Source: Irpex lacteus
Lineage: Eukaryota > Basidiomycota > Agaricomycetes > Polyporales > Irpicaceae
Length of the DNA stretch: 64,000 nucleotides
Reading direction: 5' to 3'
Assembly (NCBI GenBank): GCA_001986395.2
Contig: MQVO02000047.1
Location: 1 to 64,000 of the forward strand
In this document: positions 45,873 to 58,182 of the stretch, one piece after another
Layout: each line of letters begins with the position of its first letter
Position numbering within the stretch: the first letter of the stretch is position 1
The notes under the pieces: model-generated
Database searches by the model: none
Seen by the model: only the letters and a program-made list of their open reading frames with translations
Told to the model about the DNA's origin: nothing
Position numbers and translations under genes: made by a program

Positions 45873-46651
45873 CTATTCAACCTTGAAATAATCTGCATCT
45901 GACGACATTAAATCTTTCCCTTTAGTTGCCTCGTTCTCGGAAGCCTTTGCAGGCTGCGTGCTAGCGTTAGTCGGAGGGCACACAGAGCCCGCTCCGCCTT
46001 TACCCGCCCCGCTCCGAGACCATGCACCGCAAGAGTTACCACCAATAGCCTCAATTATAACAACTCCTGCTTTCCCGATGTTAGCACCCCCGACGTTAGA
46101 AGCACCGCCGGCCCCACCAGTAGATGCTCCTCCGGTACCCGCTCCCCCTGTGTTCATACCGGCCGCCAACGTGGACACTGGCGAGGTAGTCAATTGCGAG
46201 GCTACGGCTGGCGGTAACTCTGGGGTACTGGTGCCAGCATCGTTTGTAAGGTCGCGCTCCGGGCTGTCCCGTTCCACCTTGGTTTTGAGCTCTTGCTGTC
46301 CGACTTCACCAAGATCATCCTCGGCGGCATCGACAAAGTCGGTAAAATCCATGGTGTCACCACCGACGGATTCGCCCAAACCGTGAACGGTCTGGGATGT
46401 CTTTCTGTGAATAAACATGTCAGTAACTGCCGGCACTGGTGTTATGGGATGAAAGGCGAAGATGTTGTACCGTTTCAGAGACGTGTACGTAGGAGGATCT
46501 GCGTACTTGACTTTCTGGTCAACTACGAAGTTGCCACGGACTGGAGAGTCTGGGGTTGGGTTGTTGTTCAATGCCATGCTCATCTGCAGATATGTATGAG
46601 GCTGGATTGTTTCGCAGTTGGGTGCGTAGAGTGACTAACAACAGCAACCAT
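45873..46651 (-). CDS. Gly/Ala-rich protein, long paralog
   Basis: A first exon of four codons (ATG at 46651, MVAV) splices through a 56-base intron to MSMALNNNPTPDSPVRGNF at 46583; alternatively translation starts at the second ATG. The protein continues FVVDQKVKYADPPTYTSLKR, then an acidic middle (MDFTDFVDAAEDDLGEV), a block GGAGTGGASTGGAGGASNVG, a hydrophobic VVIIEAIG stretch, SCGAWSRSGAGKGG and an end at DADYFKVE. It is about 240 residues and lacks a recognisable domain. The N-terminal proline and tyrosine pattern resembles uncharacterised basidiomycete proteins, but I cannot name the family. It is paralogous to 44247-44649. Confidence 0.5.
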
Positions 46652-47401
46652 GGTTTATAGGATATCTAGCAGGAAGTCTGGGTCATGTCCGGCTTGAACA
46701 TGGACGCCCAAAACTTGTGTAACGTCATTGAATACGCAAAGCTGCCAATGCAGCCTGACGAAAACGGCGCGCTGATGTGCCACACATACAACCCAACGCT
46801 CGTTCTTCTCCTTCCAAAACTCCTGTCGACAGTCGGTGATGTTGTATCTCCTGAAGGCAATCGTTGCCACACAGCGTTTTGTGGGGTAATTAACGAGGTC
46901 AAAGCGGCGTATCAGATTGAGCTCGTTCGAATGAACAACTGGAGTCTCTGGAATGGACGTCAGAAATGTGGATGAATCCTTCTGATATGGCAAGACGGTG
47001 AGCCCGAACCCGGTCATCTGTGAGCACTGTTGCGCAGATACTTCTCAGATTCCATCCTGATGGTGTTCCAAGCCGGATATTGCACGTTCATTTGTGAATG
47101 CTGCAGAGATGCCGTTCAATTGTAGCTTCAGGGGAACGAGAACTCAAGACGGTAGAGATATACTTCCTCAATTAACTTATAGAGCTTCTTAGACTACCAT
47201 TTGACGTCTCCTTGAGACAGAGGAGTAATCGTTCAGATTTTACGCGCACACACTTGTCTGTATCCAGAGTCTCCTGCCAGTATGACATTGCGTGCGCAGA
47301 TTATTATTTGGTTGTTACTGAACGGTACAAGTACTGTGTACAGAAAGATAGCGAAGGTATATTACTACTCGAGTAGCATGCTAAACTTGCCCAATAGTGG
47401 C
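46652..47401. other. Spacer with an open frame of doubtful status
   Basis: A minus-strand frame from an ATG at 47017 to 46655 (MTGFGLTVLPYQKDSSTFLT, 120 residues) overlaps the block duplicated upstream of the first paralog. Comparing the copies, the similarity changes frame midway (EFWKEKN against ESWKQKS, then GSFAYSMTL against GSFAYEMTL). It may therefore be a degenerate exon or untranslated sequence. The rest is featureless. Confidence 0.3.
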
Positions 47402-49077
47402 TTACAAATTCAGAGTTACAGGCGCGTTTGACGTAGAGAGATCAATTGCACCCAACCTCTTCCCAACAGTAGTATTGCCCCAATTGACATTGCCCTCGAT
47501 ATGCCCGGGAATTGACCCGTTAGTCGCGATATACCTTGTCCTGTTCCCATTCGGCACTGGGTCAATCTTATTGACAAGATTCACGGTAGCTGTGGACAGG
47601 GAAGTGGTGTTGACCGTGAAGTTGCCCTCAAATGTGCCATACATATCGGCTGTGAGGAGTCCATTGGAAGTATTGCCTTTGAAAAAGAGGAGCGAGTCAA
47701 TAGGGGCAGACTCGAACTTGACGTTCATGAGGCCGCTGTTGGTCATAGTAGTGACGTTGAACGAGCCGTTCGTGTTGTTCGCAAGCGTAGTCCTGAGGAT
47801 AATCCGCGCTATGATGGGACTACATAGATGATGTCTCTGTCAGATCTTCGAGTGTGAACATAGGAAGATAAGAGACGCACGCGTAGCTGGTGCGCAGGCT
47901 GAGGATACTAGGTATGGGGTTGATGCCATCATGGCAAAGGTTGAACGAGCCCTCGATAATCGAGTTGGAGGTCTCGACCTGGATGAACTGACAGGAGTCG
48001 AAGTTACCGGCAATGCGAGAGTTGGACGTGCGTAAGTTCGTCCAGTTCGCGCTCAAATACTGCACAGAAATACAACAGATCAGCTTGCAAAGGAGCCCCA
48101 GAGTCTGAGGAGCGAACATACCTTCGCAACTATGGGAAGGTTTGAGGACGTCAAACTAATATTACCAAAGGTGACAGAATCGCGGAAGTCCCCGACGTCG
48201 TGCGAGAACAGGGGGAGGTCGGTCTCGAGAGACTTGATAATCGCAGCTCGCGGCAGCGTCACTTCGACGACCACAGTTGAGTGATAGTTTCCCGAGCGAT
48301 ACGACCATTCAGGGCTCTGACCCAGCGAGAAAAATGAGCATCTCCGAGTCAGAGGACTAAAATAGGAAGAATCTCACGAAAATGCCAACACCATTCTTGT
48401 TATCCTCTTTGCGCAGACGGCAAACCTTGAGGTCACCCGCAAGCTCAGCGTCGTCGTAGAGGAACATAACATTGACGCTTGCGACATCTGAGTCCTGATC
48501 TTCGCTATCGAGGAACCGAACGACGCCATGGCTCAAATCACCGCTTCCGATGAAGTAAAGAAGATCGGAAGAAATGGGGAGGTTTATACTTGTTCGAGCG
48601 ACATGCGAGTAACTGCTGAGTTCGTTAGATACGTCGACATGGCTCCATTCGACGATCTCGCTGCAGTCGGGGTGAAGATGGACCTTCCGGTTGTTCATGA
48701 CCTCAATGTCAGAGGGACCGCCAGTGAAGATATCGTGGGTCTGTCAATAAGTGGCGACAGTCAGAGATAGCATAACTACAGATTTACATGAGGGCACTTA
48801 CACCGAACACCATATTACGAAGATCCTTGAAAGTGTAAAGAAGCACACCGAGGAATAAAACCTCGAGTATGACCCAGCGCAATCCTCGGAACCTGATAGT
48901 TCTATGGATCCGTCGACCATTGAGCGGCGCAGGAGTCTTGCTGGTTGACTGTCCATGAATATACACAGGACGATGGTCAGTATGAGCGATGGAGGCAAAG
49001 ACATCTCGTACCTGGGCCTTTTCAGGGTCTGTGCACACTTGTGCATTGCTCAAATTCGTGCACAGCGCAGTGTCCAT
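47402..49077 (-). CDS. Single-pass membrane protein with beta-rich extracellular part, unknown function
   Basis: The ATG at 49077 (MDTALCTNLSNAQVCTDPEK) gives a short cytosolic head, one membrane helix (LRWVILEVLFLGVLLYTF) and, across four introns, a long ectodomain of about 370 residues. This has repeated T/S-N-rich beta-strand text: LFSHDVGDFRDSVTFGNISL, LRTSNSRIAGNFDSCQFIQV, SNSIIEGSFNL, NGSFNVTTMTNSGLMNV, GTFEGNFTVNTTSL. Many N-x-S/T sites are present. The layout is type II (N-in) and the strand repeats resemble the DUF4097-like adhesin folds, but no exact family is assigned. It ends SNAPVTLNL at 47402. All joins hold frame (introns near 48745-48800, 48320-48378, 48060-48120 and 47820-47880). 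Confidence 0.7.
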
Positions 49078-49436
49078 TATCAATGGTTTCTAGCGATGGT
49101 AGGGGAAACAAGGGCTGTTGCGCTGAACTCTTTAAACAGGTAGCAAATGTCTATTATATAGGAGGACGTCAGCTGCGCAGCCTTCGAGTTCGCAAAATAG
49201 AAAGCACGAGCCTTGATTCTGAGCCAGCGTTCAACGCCGCATGGGGATAAAGATAACTACTACGCCATGGATGATGTTATACGCTGTCAATCAACTGTCA
49301 ATCCCCTCCTCCATCTTGATGTCGACTTTCCAGATTCTACGGCGTGATCACATCTCCGTGTCGTGTAAATCACCAGATACGAATTGAAAACTACAGCACT
49401 CAGTTCATTTCGAGCGTATTATACATGCACATCACC
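49078..49436. other. Spacer between membrane protein and first TAP-like peptidase
   Basis: About 360 bases should contain the promoter of the membrane protein gene and the 3' end of the peptidase gene. No other content is seen. Confidence 0.45.
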
Positions 49437-52032
49437 TTACAAGCCCCTTAACTGGCTTTGGACAAGGCCGAATCCAGGCATAGAGAATGCTTCCTGGAGC
49501 TCTGACCAACCTTCAACCAAACCCTGTTCTTCGGCAGACAAGGAGTCCAGAAGGGAGCTATCTTTCCCTCCAAAAATCTTTGCTTCAGTCTCGCATACCG
49601 TTCCCTGTTTGGGTAAAACGCCGTCGCGCAGATAGCTCCGGATAGCCTTGGCAGAACAGATTGAAAGTGCTGCAATAGAGCAATGCTACACAGTACACAG
49701 CAGGTCAGTGCTGAGATACCCAAAGCAGATGGGATAAAAGCGTACCCCAGCAGAATTTTGAGTGAGCACCACTGAGGAGTTCTTGAAGTCACGAGATACA
49801 GAGTGGGCACTGCAACGACATTAAGTGGCATACAGGCATGCGATGTAACCTTCTCACCTTGACAGCGGCGTCACAGGATCGGCGGTGTTTCCGACGATGA
49901 GCAAAGGGTAGGACGTATTACCCCCAAACGGTCCTAGAATGAATATTGTATGAGCGACAGACATAAAATCAGTGCGTAGATGTACATACCAGTGAAGCGA
50001 TACTTCGGCTTCACTTTCCAGTTTCTGGGGTATACGTGAGCTACTTGATGAGTAAAACACATCACTGCGCTACTTACGAACAACGTGCCCGTATCGGCCA
50101 TACATCGGCGAAGGTCGAGTTGAGTTCATAGAAGAACTCTTCCAGTTCATCCACACTGTCATTCACTGCTTTGCCGTCGCCACACGCGATTACGTACGTG
50201 GCGACCGGGGACAATGTGGCATGCGGTCCGCGAGTGCATTCGAATCTTGGTAGTCCGTATTTGATTGCATTCCACAGCGGTAGTCCTTCACCTTTCTCTA
50301 CCTCGCTGAGGCGGAAAGAGAGGTGGGATGCAGCACTACCCGCATCGGGGGCCCTTGCGTACGGGCTGTATAAGAATAAGAAAACTAAGCTTTTGACAAG
50401 TGTGTAATCGATAACGCCGTAGTCTATGGCCGTTGAGTCCTGACCAATAGTCGGCACAGCGAGTGGTCGGCGCTTGAGGTTAGTCAGTATATTCTCGTAT
50501 CGAGCTTGGACTTTCTCCGCTGTCGATTCGTAGAGTCCACATGATTCTGGTCCAGCTTCGACGCAACCTTCGAAAAACAACTTCAGGCCCGCTTCGGTAT
50601 CCACAAGATTCTTGCTCCAGAGTGCTGTCATATAGTGTCAGGAGAGTCGTTTGACCGAATAATCACAACCTACTATCATAGTAATTCTTCGTATCCATGA
50701 CGCCTAAAATATGAGTGAGTCAAGTTCAAACGCATTGGTCAGAGGAAGAAGACAAACTTACCGTCAATAATCAATCGACCAACGTTATTCTGAAGAGAAG
50801 TATATTAGCAGAGCAATACAGATTCCACAACATTGGACGTTGGGTTACCGGAAACATCGCTGCATACCTGAACAATGTCATGGTAAGCTGAGAATCGTGA
50901 ACGGACAGCAATGTAACGACTTACGTGGCGCCCAAAATACTGCCATACCTGATAGTGATTCAATTATGTTAATCTAGTACTTAGACAGGCTTAAAGGAAC
51001 AAGAAATACTTACGAGAAACCCCAGTACTGCAGCTTATCTCTCCCATGAGCGCGTGTGATTTCCAGCATGTCTCTCGAAACGGATGCGGTACTAGCATAA
51101 GCTGCGGTATGGCCAGCCCTATCACTGGCTAATTTATTGATGACCGTCGCGCGTGCGTGAATTTTAGCAACGGCATCGCTGGATGAATTCCAAAGCGGTG
51201 CTGTGGTCTCTCGAAGAACCCAAGCCACCTCTTCAGCTTGATCATCAAACACAGACAGTGAAGGAGTGGTGAAACCAACTCCTCTAGATTCGGGGAAAGT
51301 GAGTCGATGATGGCATGAGAAAACCAGAATACACCTTACCGAGGGTCAAACCCAACGATGTCAAACTCTGGCCCCAAGACTTGCTGGAAGGTGTTGCCCA
51401 ACTGCACGATCAATGCTACACCTGAACCTCCCGGACCACCTCAATTCAACGTTATCGACACACGTTCGCTGATGTGGGGATGAAGTAAACTACGTACCTG
51501 GATTGAATAGTATAGGTCCTTTATAAGCAGGGCTCTCTGGGGAGACCTTCGCAGGTACGCGGACCAATGCAATTGTCGCCCATGGTCCGTCCTGACTTTC
51601 ATCGAGGTAGTCGAGGGGGACAGCGAACCGAGCACACTGCTTTTCTCCGTAGCAGTCCTTCCATAGGATATCCTTGCGTTGATACCAGCTAACGGGGACC
51701 TACGACATAGACCGTGGTTGAACGTCATATATTAAGCCACATCCAATCACAGACATAACATTACATACCGTTTTCCAGAAATCCACAGTGTTGAAGTCGA
51801 CCTTGTCGTGACTGTTTTCTCCCTTCGTGCAGAGTTTGATTGGCCTCGTGCGGCCAAGTGGAAAGCTAGAGAAGTAGTCGAACGCGACTAGAACTGCGGC
51901 CAACACCAGTAACGACCTGACGGCAAGGAAGAGCCGAGGTGTACAACCCTGTGGTTCTTGCTTCTCTACAAAACCGTCAAGCTCTGCGCCTTCATGGTCG
52001 GCCTTCTCTCCTTTTACTTCGAGCGGGTACAT
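49437..52032 (-). CDS. TAP-like serine aminopeptidase (alpha/beta hydrolase), membrane-anchored, copy A
   Basis: The start at 52032 (MYPLEVKGEKADHEGAELDG) gives a short head and a membrane anchor RLFLAVRSLLVLAAVLVAF. The hydrolase follows, with the oxyanion motif GGPGGSG (near 51435) and nucleophile elbow YWGFSYGSILG. The catalytic Asp lies in IVGNTADPVTPL and the His in NSAG plus HCS across an intron. This is the order of tripeptidyl/prolyl aminopeptidase-type enzymes with a TAP C-terminal domain, which free short peptides or residues from peptide N-termini. The end QSQLRGL stops at 49437; size is about 600 residues. It is closely similar in exon order and sequence to copy B at 52482-55061, so the pair arose by tandem duplication. 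The anchor predicts a type II protein of the secretory path or cell surface. Confidence 0.88.
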
Positions 52033-52481
52033 GACTGCAGCTCTTCAAGAGGGCTGCAGTGCGCAGCACAACTTGAAGTGGACCAGACTGTCAACATGTC
52101 ACGAGTGATCTGGCGCCCAAGGAGACCAGTAGATAGACGCTACTGTAAGAGTCTGTAGGTCAGACATGCTTCCGTTCGACGTACCACTAATCCTAACTTC
52201 TTGCCATATGCATTGAACACAGAATACGATAGAAGAAAGGAAGGCTGTGTTCACAGTACAATGGCAAGGATAAGTATCATCCAAAGAGGTTCATAAAGAG
52301 GCTACTTATTCCGGCATATGCCGATATCAGATAAGATAAGATTGTTTAAGTTCGCCTTGTATCGTGACTGACGTCACCTCGAGTAGTTTGTTTGGTGAGC
52401 GATACTAAACTTTGTCAAGCCCAATAGATACTGTGAGAGGTGGTCATTTATTACTACACATATGAGAATTATTACACCATT
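52033..52481. other. Spacer between the tandem TAP-like genes
   Basis: These 449 bases hold the promoter of copy A and the 3' end of copy B. No further gene or repeat is seen. Confidence 0.45.
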
Positions 52482-55061
52482 CTACAAACCCCTCGATCCT
52501 ACTCCCATTAGACCGAAGTGAGGCACGGAAAATGACTCGCTCAGCTGACGCCAATTCTCCACCAAGATCTGCTCTTCCCCGGACAACGAATCCGCAAGAG
52601 AGCTGGCGTTGTTCCCGAATATCTTTGTTTCAATCTCACAAACTGTTCCAGGTTTAGGCAATACTCCGTCACGGAAGTAGCTTCGAATAGCTTTGGCCGT
52701 GCATGCTGAGGTAGCCACTGTAGAGCAATGCTGTGGGGCGATGATGAGTCTATCATCATACACATGTGCCGATGGGATACTCACTCCAGCAGAGTTTTGT
52801 GTAAGCAATACCGACGAGCCCTTGAAGTCTTCGGAGACTGAGCGAGCACTGCGCATGAGATCAGCACAATAACTTCAGGCATAGATGCGTACGCTGCTTT
52901 ACCTTGACAGCGGCGTGACAGGATCGGCAGTGTTGCCCAGGATCAATAGAGGGAAGGAAGTATTTCCACCATACGGACCTAGCGAAGGTTTCAACCATCT
53001 GTGTATGTTCGATGCACGGAGGTACTTACCGGTAAAGCGATACTTAGGTCTCACCTTCCAGCTCCTGTTTAGAGAAGCGTTGAGTGGGGAAAAGGTGGAC
53101 GAGAAATGAGATGTGTCACTCACGCACAGCGCGCCCGAGTTGGCCACATATCCGTGAAAGACGAGTTAAATCCATGATAGAACTCGTCCAGCTCATCGAT
53201 GCTGTCGTTCACCGGCTCCCCGTCTCCACAGGCAATTGCATATGTTGGAGTGTAACTTGGGTCGAGCAGCGAAACTTGCGGTTTACTATCGCACTGGAAT
53301 TGGGGCCGGATAGGTTTCAGCGACTTCCACAACGGGAAGCCATCGCCTTTCTCAACCTCGCTGAGACGGAAGGAGAGGTCGGACGCCGGGTTATTCGAGC
53401 CACTGGGATATGGGCTGTACAGGTATCGGAAGACTAAGGCTTTGACGGTTGCGTAGTCAATAACACCATAGTCTGATGCCGTCGAATTCGCGTCCTTTGT
53501 GAGTACAGCGAGAGGCCGTCGCTTGAGATTGTTTAGTATCTTCTCGTGACGAGCCTGCACTTGTTCTGCAGTCGGTTCGTATATCCCGCACAATTCTGGA
53601 CCTGCTTCGGCGCATCCCTCGAAAAATAGTTTGAGGCCAGCGTCGGTGTCAACGAGATTCTTGTTCCAGAGGGCTGCCAAGCTTAGTCAGTAAAATTTGA
53701 TGAGAAGGGTTCTTGTTTGCTCACTGGCGTAATAATTCCTCGTGTCCATGACGCCTAGTGGATTGAATCGTGAGTAAAGTTATCGCCAGATCTACATTAC
53801 TACGAAACAGCTCACCGTCGATGAGCACTCGCCCGACGTTATTCTAGCCATGATAGGTATGTAAGTATAGAGCAATAATCTACATAGAATAAGGGGACTA
53901 TTACCGGGAACATTGCTGCATATCTGTTAGTGTGCTATGTCAGCAGAGAAAGCAATGTCTTATGTTGATTGGACGTACGTCGCGCCTAGGATGGTTCCAT
54001 ATCTGATATGTAGGTCCCAAATCAGCACTGTAGCATTCGCGTTGCGCTATAGATACAGATGTCACCCACGAGAAGCCCCAATACTGCAGCTTATCTGTTC
54101 CATGAGCTCTAATAATCTCTAGCATGTCTCTTGCTACGGACGGCGTGCTTGCGTACGCGGCGGCGTTGTGAGCTCTATGGCTGACCAGAGTGCTCAGGAC
54201 TGACGCATGCGCGTCGATTCTAGCGAGTGCATCACTGGACGAGTTCCACAGCGGCAGTGCTCCATCCCGAAGAAGCCAAGCCGTTTCCTCGGCCGAATCT
54301 TCAAATACAGAAACAGACGGAGTTGTAAACCCTACACCTCTGGAAATGAAGTTAGCATCAACTCAGGATCGATTTATGACTGCTGTGCCTCACCGAGGAT
54401 CGAACCCGATAACATCGTACTCTACTCCAAAAACCTGCTGTACTTTGTCCCCGGAGCCAGCCACGGATACCACGCCTGAGCCTCCAGGGCCGCCTAAAAC
54501 CATACTATAAATGTATTTCTATTGATATATTAGCTGGCATACATACCTGGATTAATTAAGACTGGTCCTCGATAGGCGGGATCTTCTCTTGAGACCTTCG
54601 CAGGAATTCGAATTAAGGCAATCTTGGCCCATGGACCGTCCTCGTTTTCGTCAAGGTAATCAAGTGGGACGGCAAACCTTGCGCACTCCTTGTTCCCATA
54701 GCAGTCCTTCCAGACGATATCGTTCTGTTTGTACCAGCTAATTGGAATCTGTACGGCCATACACGTTGGATATTGGCACTATTCTACCTTAGGCATACGT
54801 ATCACGTACCGTGTTCCAAAACTCCATCGTGTTGTAGTCAGGTTCCGAGCCAAAACTCTCCTGGTGGGGCTCCATCTCCACAAAACGTTCCATGCTACGG
54901 ATGCGGTTGAACACGACTATCACTGCGGCGACCACGAACAACGACCTCATTGCAAGCAGAAATCGAGAAGTGCGGCGCCGATGTTCTCTCACTGGGAGAT
55001 TTCCTGGCAGGATTGCGCCTCCATTGTACGTTTTGTTAACCTTTTCTTCGAGAGGATACAT
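52482..55061 (-). CDS. TAP-like serine aminopeptidase (alpha/beta hydrolase), membrane-anchored, copy B
   Basis: The start at 55061 (MYPLEEKVNKTYNGGAILPG) leads to an anchor RFLLAMRSLFVVAAVIVVF and the same hydrolase core as copy A: KDCYGNKECARFAVPLDYLD, INPGGPGGSG, YWGFSYGTILGATYAAMFPN, then LGNTADPVTPLSRA for the Asp and NSAGHCSTVA for the His. The end is MGVGSRGL at 52482. The exon pattern matches copy A closely. The differences are concentrated in the N-terminal head and in the middle of the lid region (for example SPYPSGSNNPAS against SPYARAPDAGSA), which could alter substrate choice. The gene appears intact with about a dozen introns. Confidence 0.88.
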
Positions 55062-55798
55062 AGCTGATGTGGAGCTTCAAGAGTACACCTGTATATCATA
55101 TGCACTCCTTAATTCTGACCGCCAATCAACGAGTAGACGACTCACCCTCGTGAAGGAAACCCACAAGCCGCACACAAGAAGAGGGAGGAGGATGAGGAGG
55201 GACAAGGGTCAGACGTCAAACGACTAGCCCGTGTCTTATGTATATCATTGACCAGTTGACTAGTACTGACTACCGTGGCGTAAGGTACGAAAGCATCGGA
55301 GCCGGATCAGCAGACCGCATGGTTCCATACTGCATTTGTTGGAGACCCCTAACAGCGAGCACAGTTCCTGATACAGTCCGCAGTATTGCAACGGCGTAAC
55401 TCGGAGATTGGTAGCAGGCAGCATAGGGAAGAGGTTGACATGGGTTTTACAAAAAGGAGGTCGCGTACGACTGCCTATTCAGGGCCGTTTTGTGATCGGG
55501 ATTTGCCGACTTTCAGATAAGATCTCTCTAGATCTTCCGAGCTCAGGCTGTGCCATGACGCCTGTCCGTCACGGTCGACCGCGATCTGTGGGCCACGACC
55601 GTTCCCGCGTACGAGTCTCAACAAGTTACAGGCGTAACTGACGGCAGCACTCGGGGTCAGAAATTTTCAGATATAAACGTTCAGCAGAGTAAGTCACTCT
55701 AAGCTTTCCCCCCTCTGCGCTCTCTGACCAGTAGTTGATCGCAGTATAACAACAAACTCTCACGACCCTCCGCTTCCTTCATCTGGGCATCTGCACTC
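55062..55798. promoter_or_regulatory. Divergent upstream region TAP-like copy B / sirtuin
   Basis: These 737 bases separate two divergent starts and should contain both promoters. Several short frames are present without motif support. No repeat or RNA gene was recognised. Confidence 0.4.
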
Positions 55799-57401
55799 AT
55801 GGGTAACGAGGTTTCAAACGTCGAATACGAAGGGCCTCCCAATGTCTTGAAGGGGAGAGACATACAGTCTGTAGCTGAATACATCAAATCCGATGAATGC
55901 AAGAACGTTTACCTCATGGTACTTTATTATCAACTCATTCTAACCAGCAATCTTATTGACACTCGATAGCTTGGCGCAGGTACTATCGAAGTGTAGTATT
56001 CGAATATGATTCTTATGTTTTGATTTTATCATAGGTGTCAGCACCAGTGCCGGTATCCCCGATTTCCGGTCACCAGAGACAGGTGAGCTAAATCTCTCAA
56101 CACCGGTATGAATGCTACAACTCACGAGATTACTGTTTTGAGGCCTATACGTAAGCTGATGCTCAAGAGGAGAAACTGTATCCGCTCACGGAATGTCGAG
56201 TAGGCAAACCTCCAAAGGCTGAATCTCCCATATCCCGAAGCCGTTTTTGAGATAAACTTCTTCCGCGAAAATCCCAACCCGTGTATGTATACCTCGTCTC
56301 TACGACATATTCTTTGCTCATAATCCATAAGTCTACACTCTGGCTCGCGAGCTCTTTCCCGGGAAGTATCGCCCCACGCCTACCCACTCCTTTGTAAAAG
56401 TCCTACACAAACGCAAGCTCCTCAAGATGTGTTTTACTCAAAACATCGACACTCTCGAACGTCTCGCAGGCGTACCAGATGAGCTAATCGTCGAAGCGCA
56501 TGGTAGCTTCGCAGACCAGCACTGTATCGAGTGCGGGTCATGGTACGACGGGCATAAGCTCAAAGACGAGATCTTGAATGGGAAAATCGCATACTGCTAT
56601 GAATGTGGTGGACTCGTCAAGCCTGATATTGTCTTCTTTGGTGAAGCAGTAAGTTGAACAAAGCTTTTCACGTTTTCTGTCTTGAAATTGGCTCACATTC
56701 TATTCTAGTTGCCACAACGATTCCATAATAATATCGGAAAGCTTCGCTCAGCTGATCTTCTCATCGTTATTGGCACATCCCTGACAGTCCACCCATTCGC
56801 CTCACTTACACAAATTGTACCGGAAGGCTGTCCGCGCGTGCTCATTAACATGGACCAAGCTGGAGATATTGGCAGCCGTGCAGATGACGTGCTACTCCTC
56901 GGCAAGTGCGATGAGGTGGTGCGAGAGTTATGCCAAGCACTGGGAGATGATTGGGTAGAAGATCTAGACGGTGCGTGGAAGGAGACAGAGAAGTACGCGA
57001 AGAAGGAGGAAGAAGGCGAGACGAAGCAGGTGGAGGGTCTGGTAGGCGCCGAGAGTACCGCCGTGTCCAAGGACGAGAAAGTTCTTGCGGAGAGTCAACT
57101 GCTGCATGACGAGGTTGAAAAGCTGGCTCAGCAAGTTGAGGCAGCTCTGAAGCTAGATCAAGTGCCACTAAAGAGGGACGATGGTAGCGCTTCACCTCCT
57201 CTGGAGAAGAAATCTGGCGAGGATTTGCCTTCGGAGTCAACTCAGGTTGCAGCAGTGACGGGAGATATCTCAGACTCACATGCAACTGAGGAACAGCCGA
57301 AGGCGGAGGAGGTCAGGGATTCAGCGTCCGAGAAGACAGGAGAAGAGACTACAGAGGTCCCACAGACAGAAGCAAAGCTTCCGGCGGAAGGCAAGCTGTA
57401 G
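55799..57401 (+). CDS. HST2: Sir2-family NAD-dependent deacetylase (Hst2/SIRT2 type)
   Basis: The start MGNEVSNVEYEGPP is followed by the NAD-binding GAGVSTSAGIPDFRS, TGLY across a tiny exon, ANLQRLNLPYPEAVFEINFF and the catalytic FTQNIDTLER, with HGSF carrying the active His. A Cys4 zinc site (CIECG, then CYECG) and KPDIVFFGE, GTSLTVHPFA and VLINMD complete the domain. The 140-residue C-terminal tail is acidic and Glu/Lys-rich, ending AKLPAEGKL. Class I cytosolic sirtuins of this type deacetylate histones and other proteins. The exon 56143-56150 is eight bases long and encodes part of Gly plus Leu-Tyr; without it the frame breaks. The gene is divergent from the TAP-like peptidase and stands beside the nuclease gene. 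Confidence 0.95.
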
Positions 57402-58182
57402 AAGATCTCTCATACAAACCCACATCTTTTGTTCTCGCTCTAATCTTGGATTTGTATCAGTATCGATAATTGCATGCTATGTTCGTCTCTGATCTGTATT
57501 TTGCTTTGGCAGGCAATGACTGCTTGATGTTGTGTCGATAGCTCTACCGTCAATGTATCCTGGTATGGAGATATATAGTACTTCCATACTTAATCGAACG
57601 TGGACTTCAATCCATATGCTCAACCGGAAGAACAATGTGGACCTGATGTCGAGATGCTTGCAGGAGGCTGAGTAACTCGTTTCCTGGTTTAGCAGGCATA
57701 TAGGTTCGGCCCCTAAGTTATCTTCTCTCTTCATTCCCTGAACAACATCCGACAGATCCCACATGCGCTGTTGAACAGGCACGCATGGTCTCTGAGCCAA
57801 ATATACACCTCCACTCCCCGCCCACTAAACGACTGTCTCATTATCTACCGCAAACCTTCGCGAAGCTGACATGTGGGCTGTAGAAGTGGCTTGCAAGCAT
57901 GTGGGGATCCTGATCGGGTCGCTGTTGTTTACATGGAACACATGGCGCTCGCGACTTCCACTGTTCACTTAGTGCGCAAACGTTCGATAACCGGTGACAT
58001 GTCTGGGACTGACGAAGCGACGACTCGGAGGAGTGGGTAGAAACCTTGAGAATGGCTTCACGTGCGTCCAATATCAGGTAGGCTCACAATGGAAGGCAAA
58101 TGGTATAAATGCGACCAGTTGCGAAGGAAACGAACCTGCTCGCGCCCCCGAGCTTTCTTGCATTCTCTCATCTCTCCACGAA
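57402..58182. other. Spacer between sirtuin and nuclease genes
   Basis: The 780 bases contain only short minus-strand frames of no recognisable content. They should include the promoter of the nuclease gene. Confidence 0.45.
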
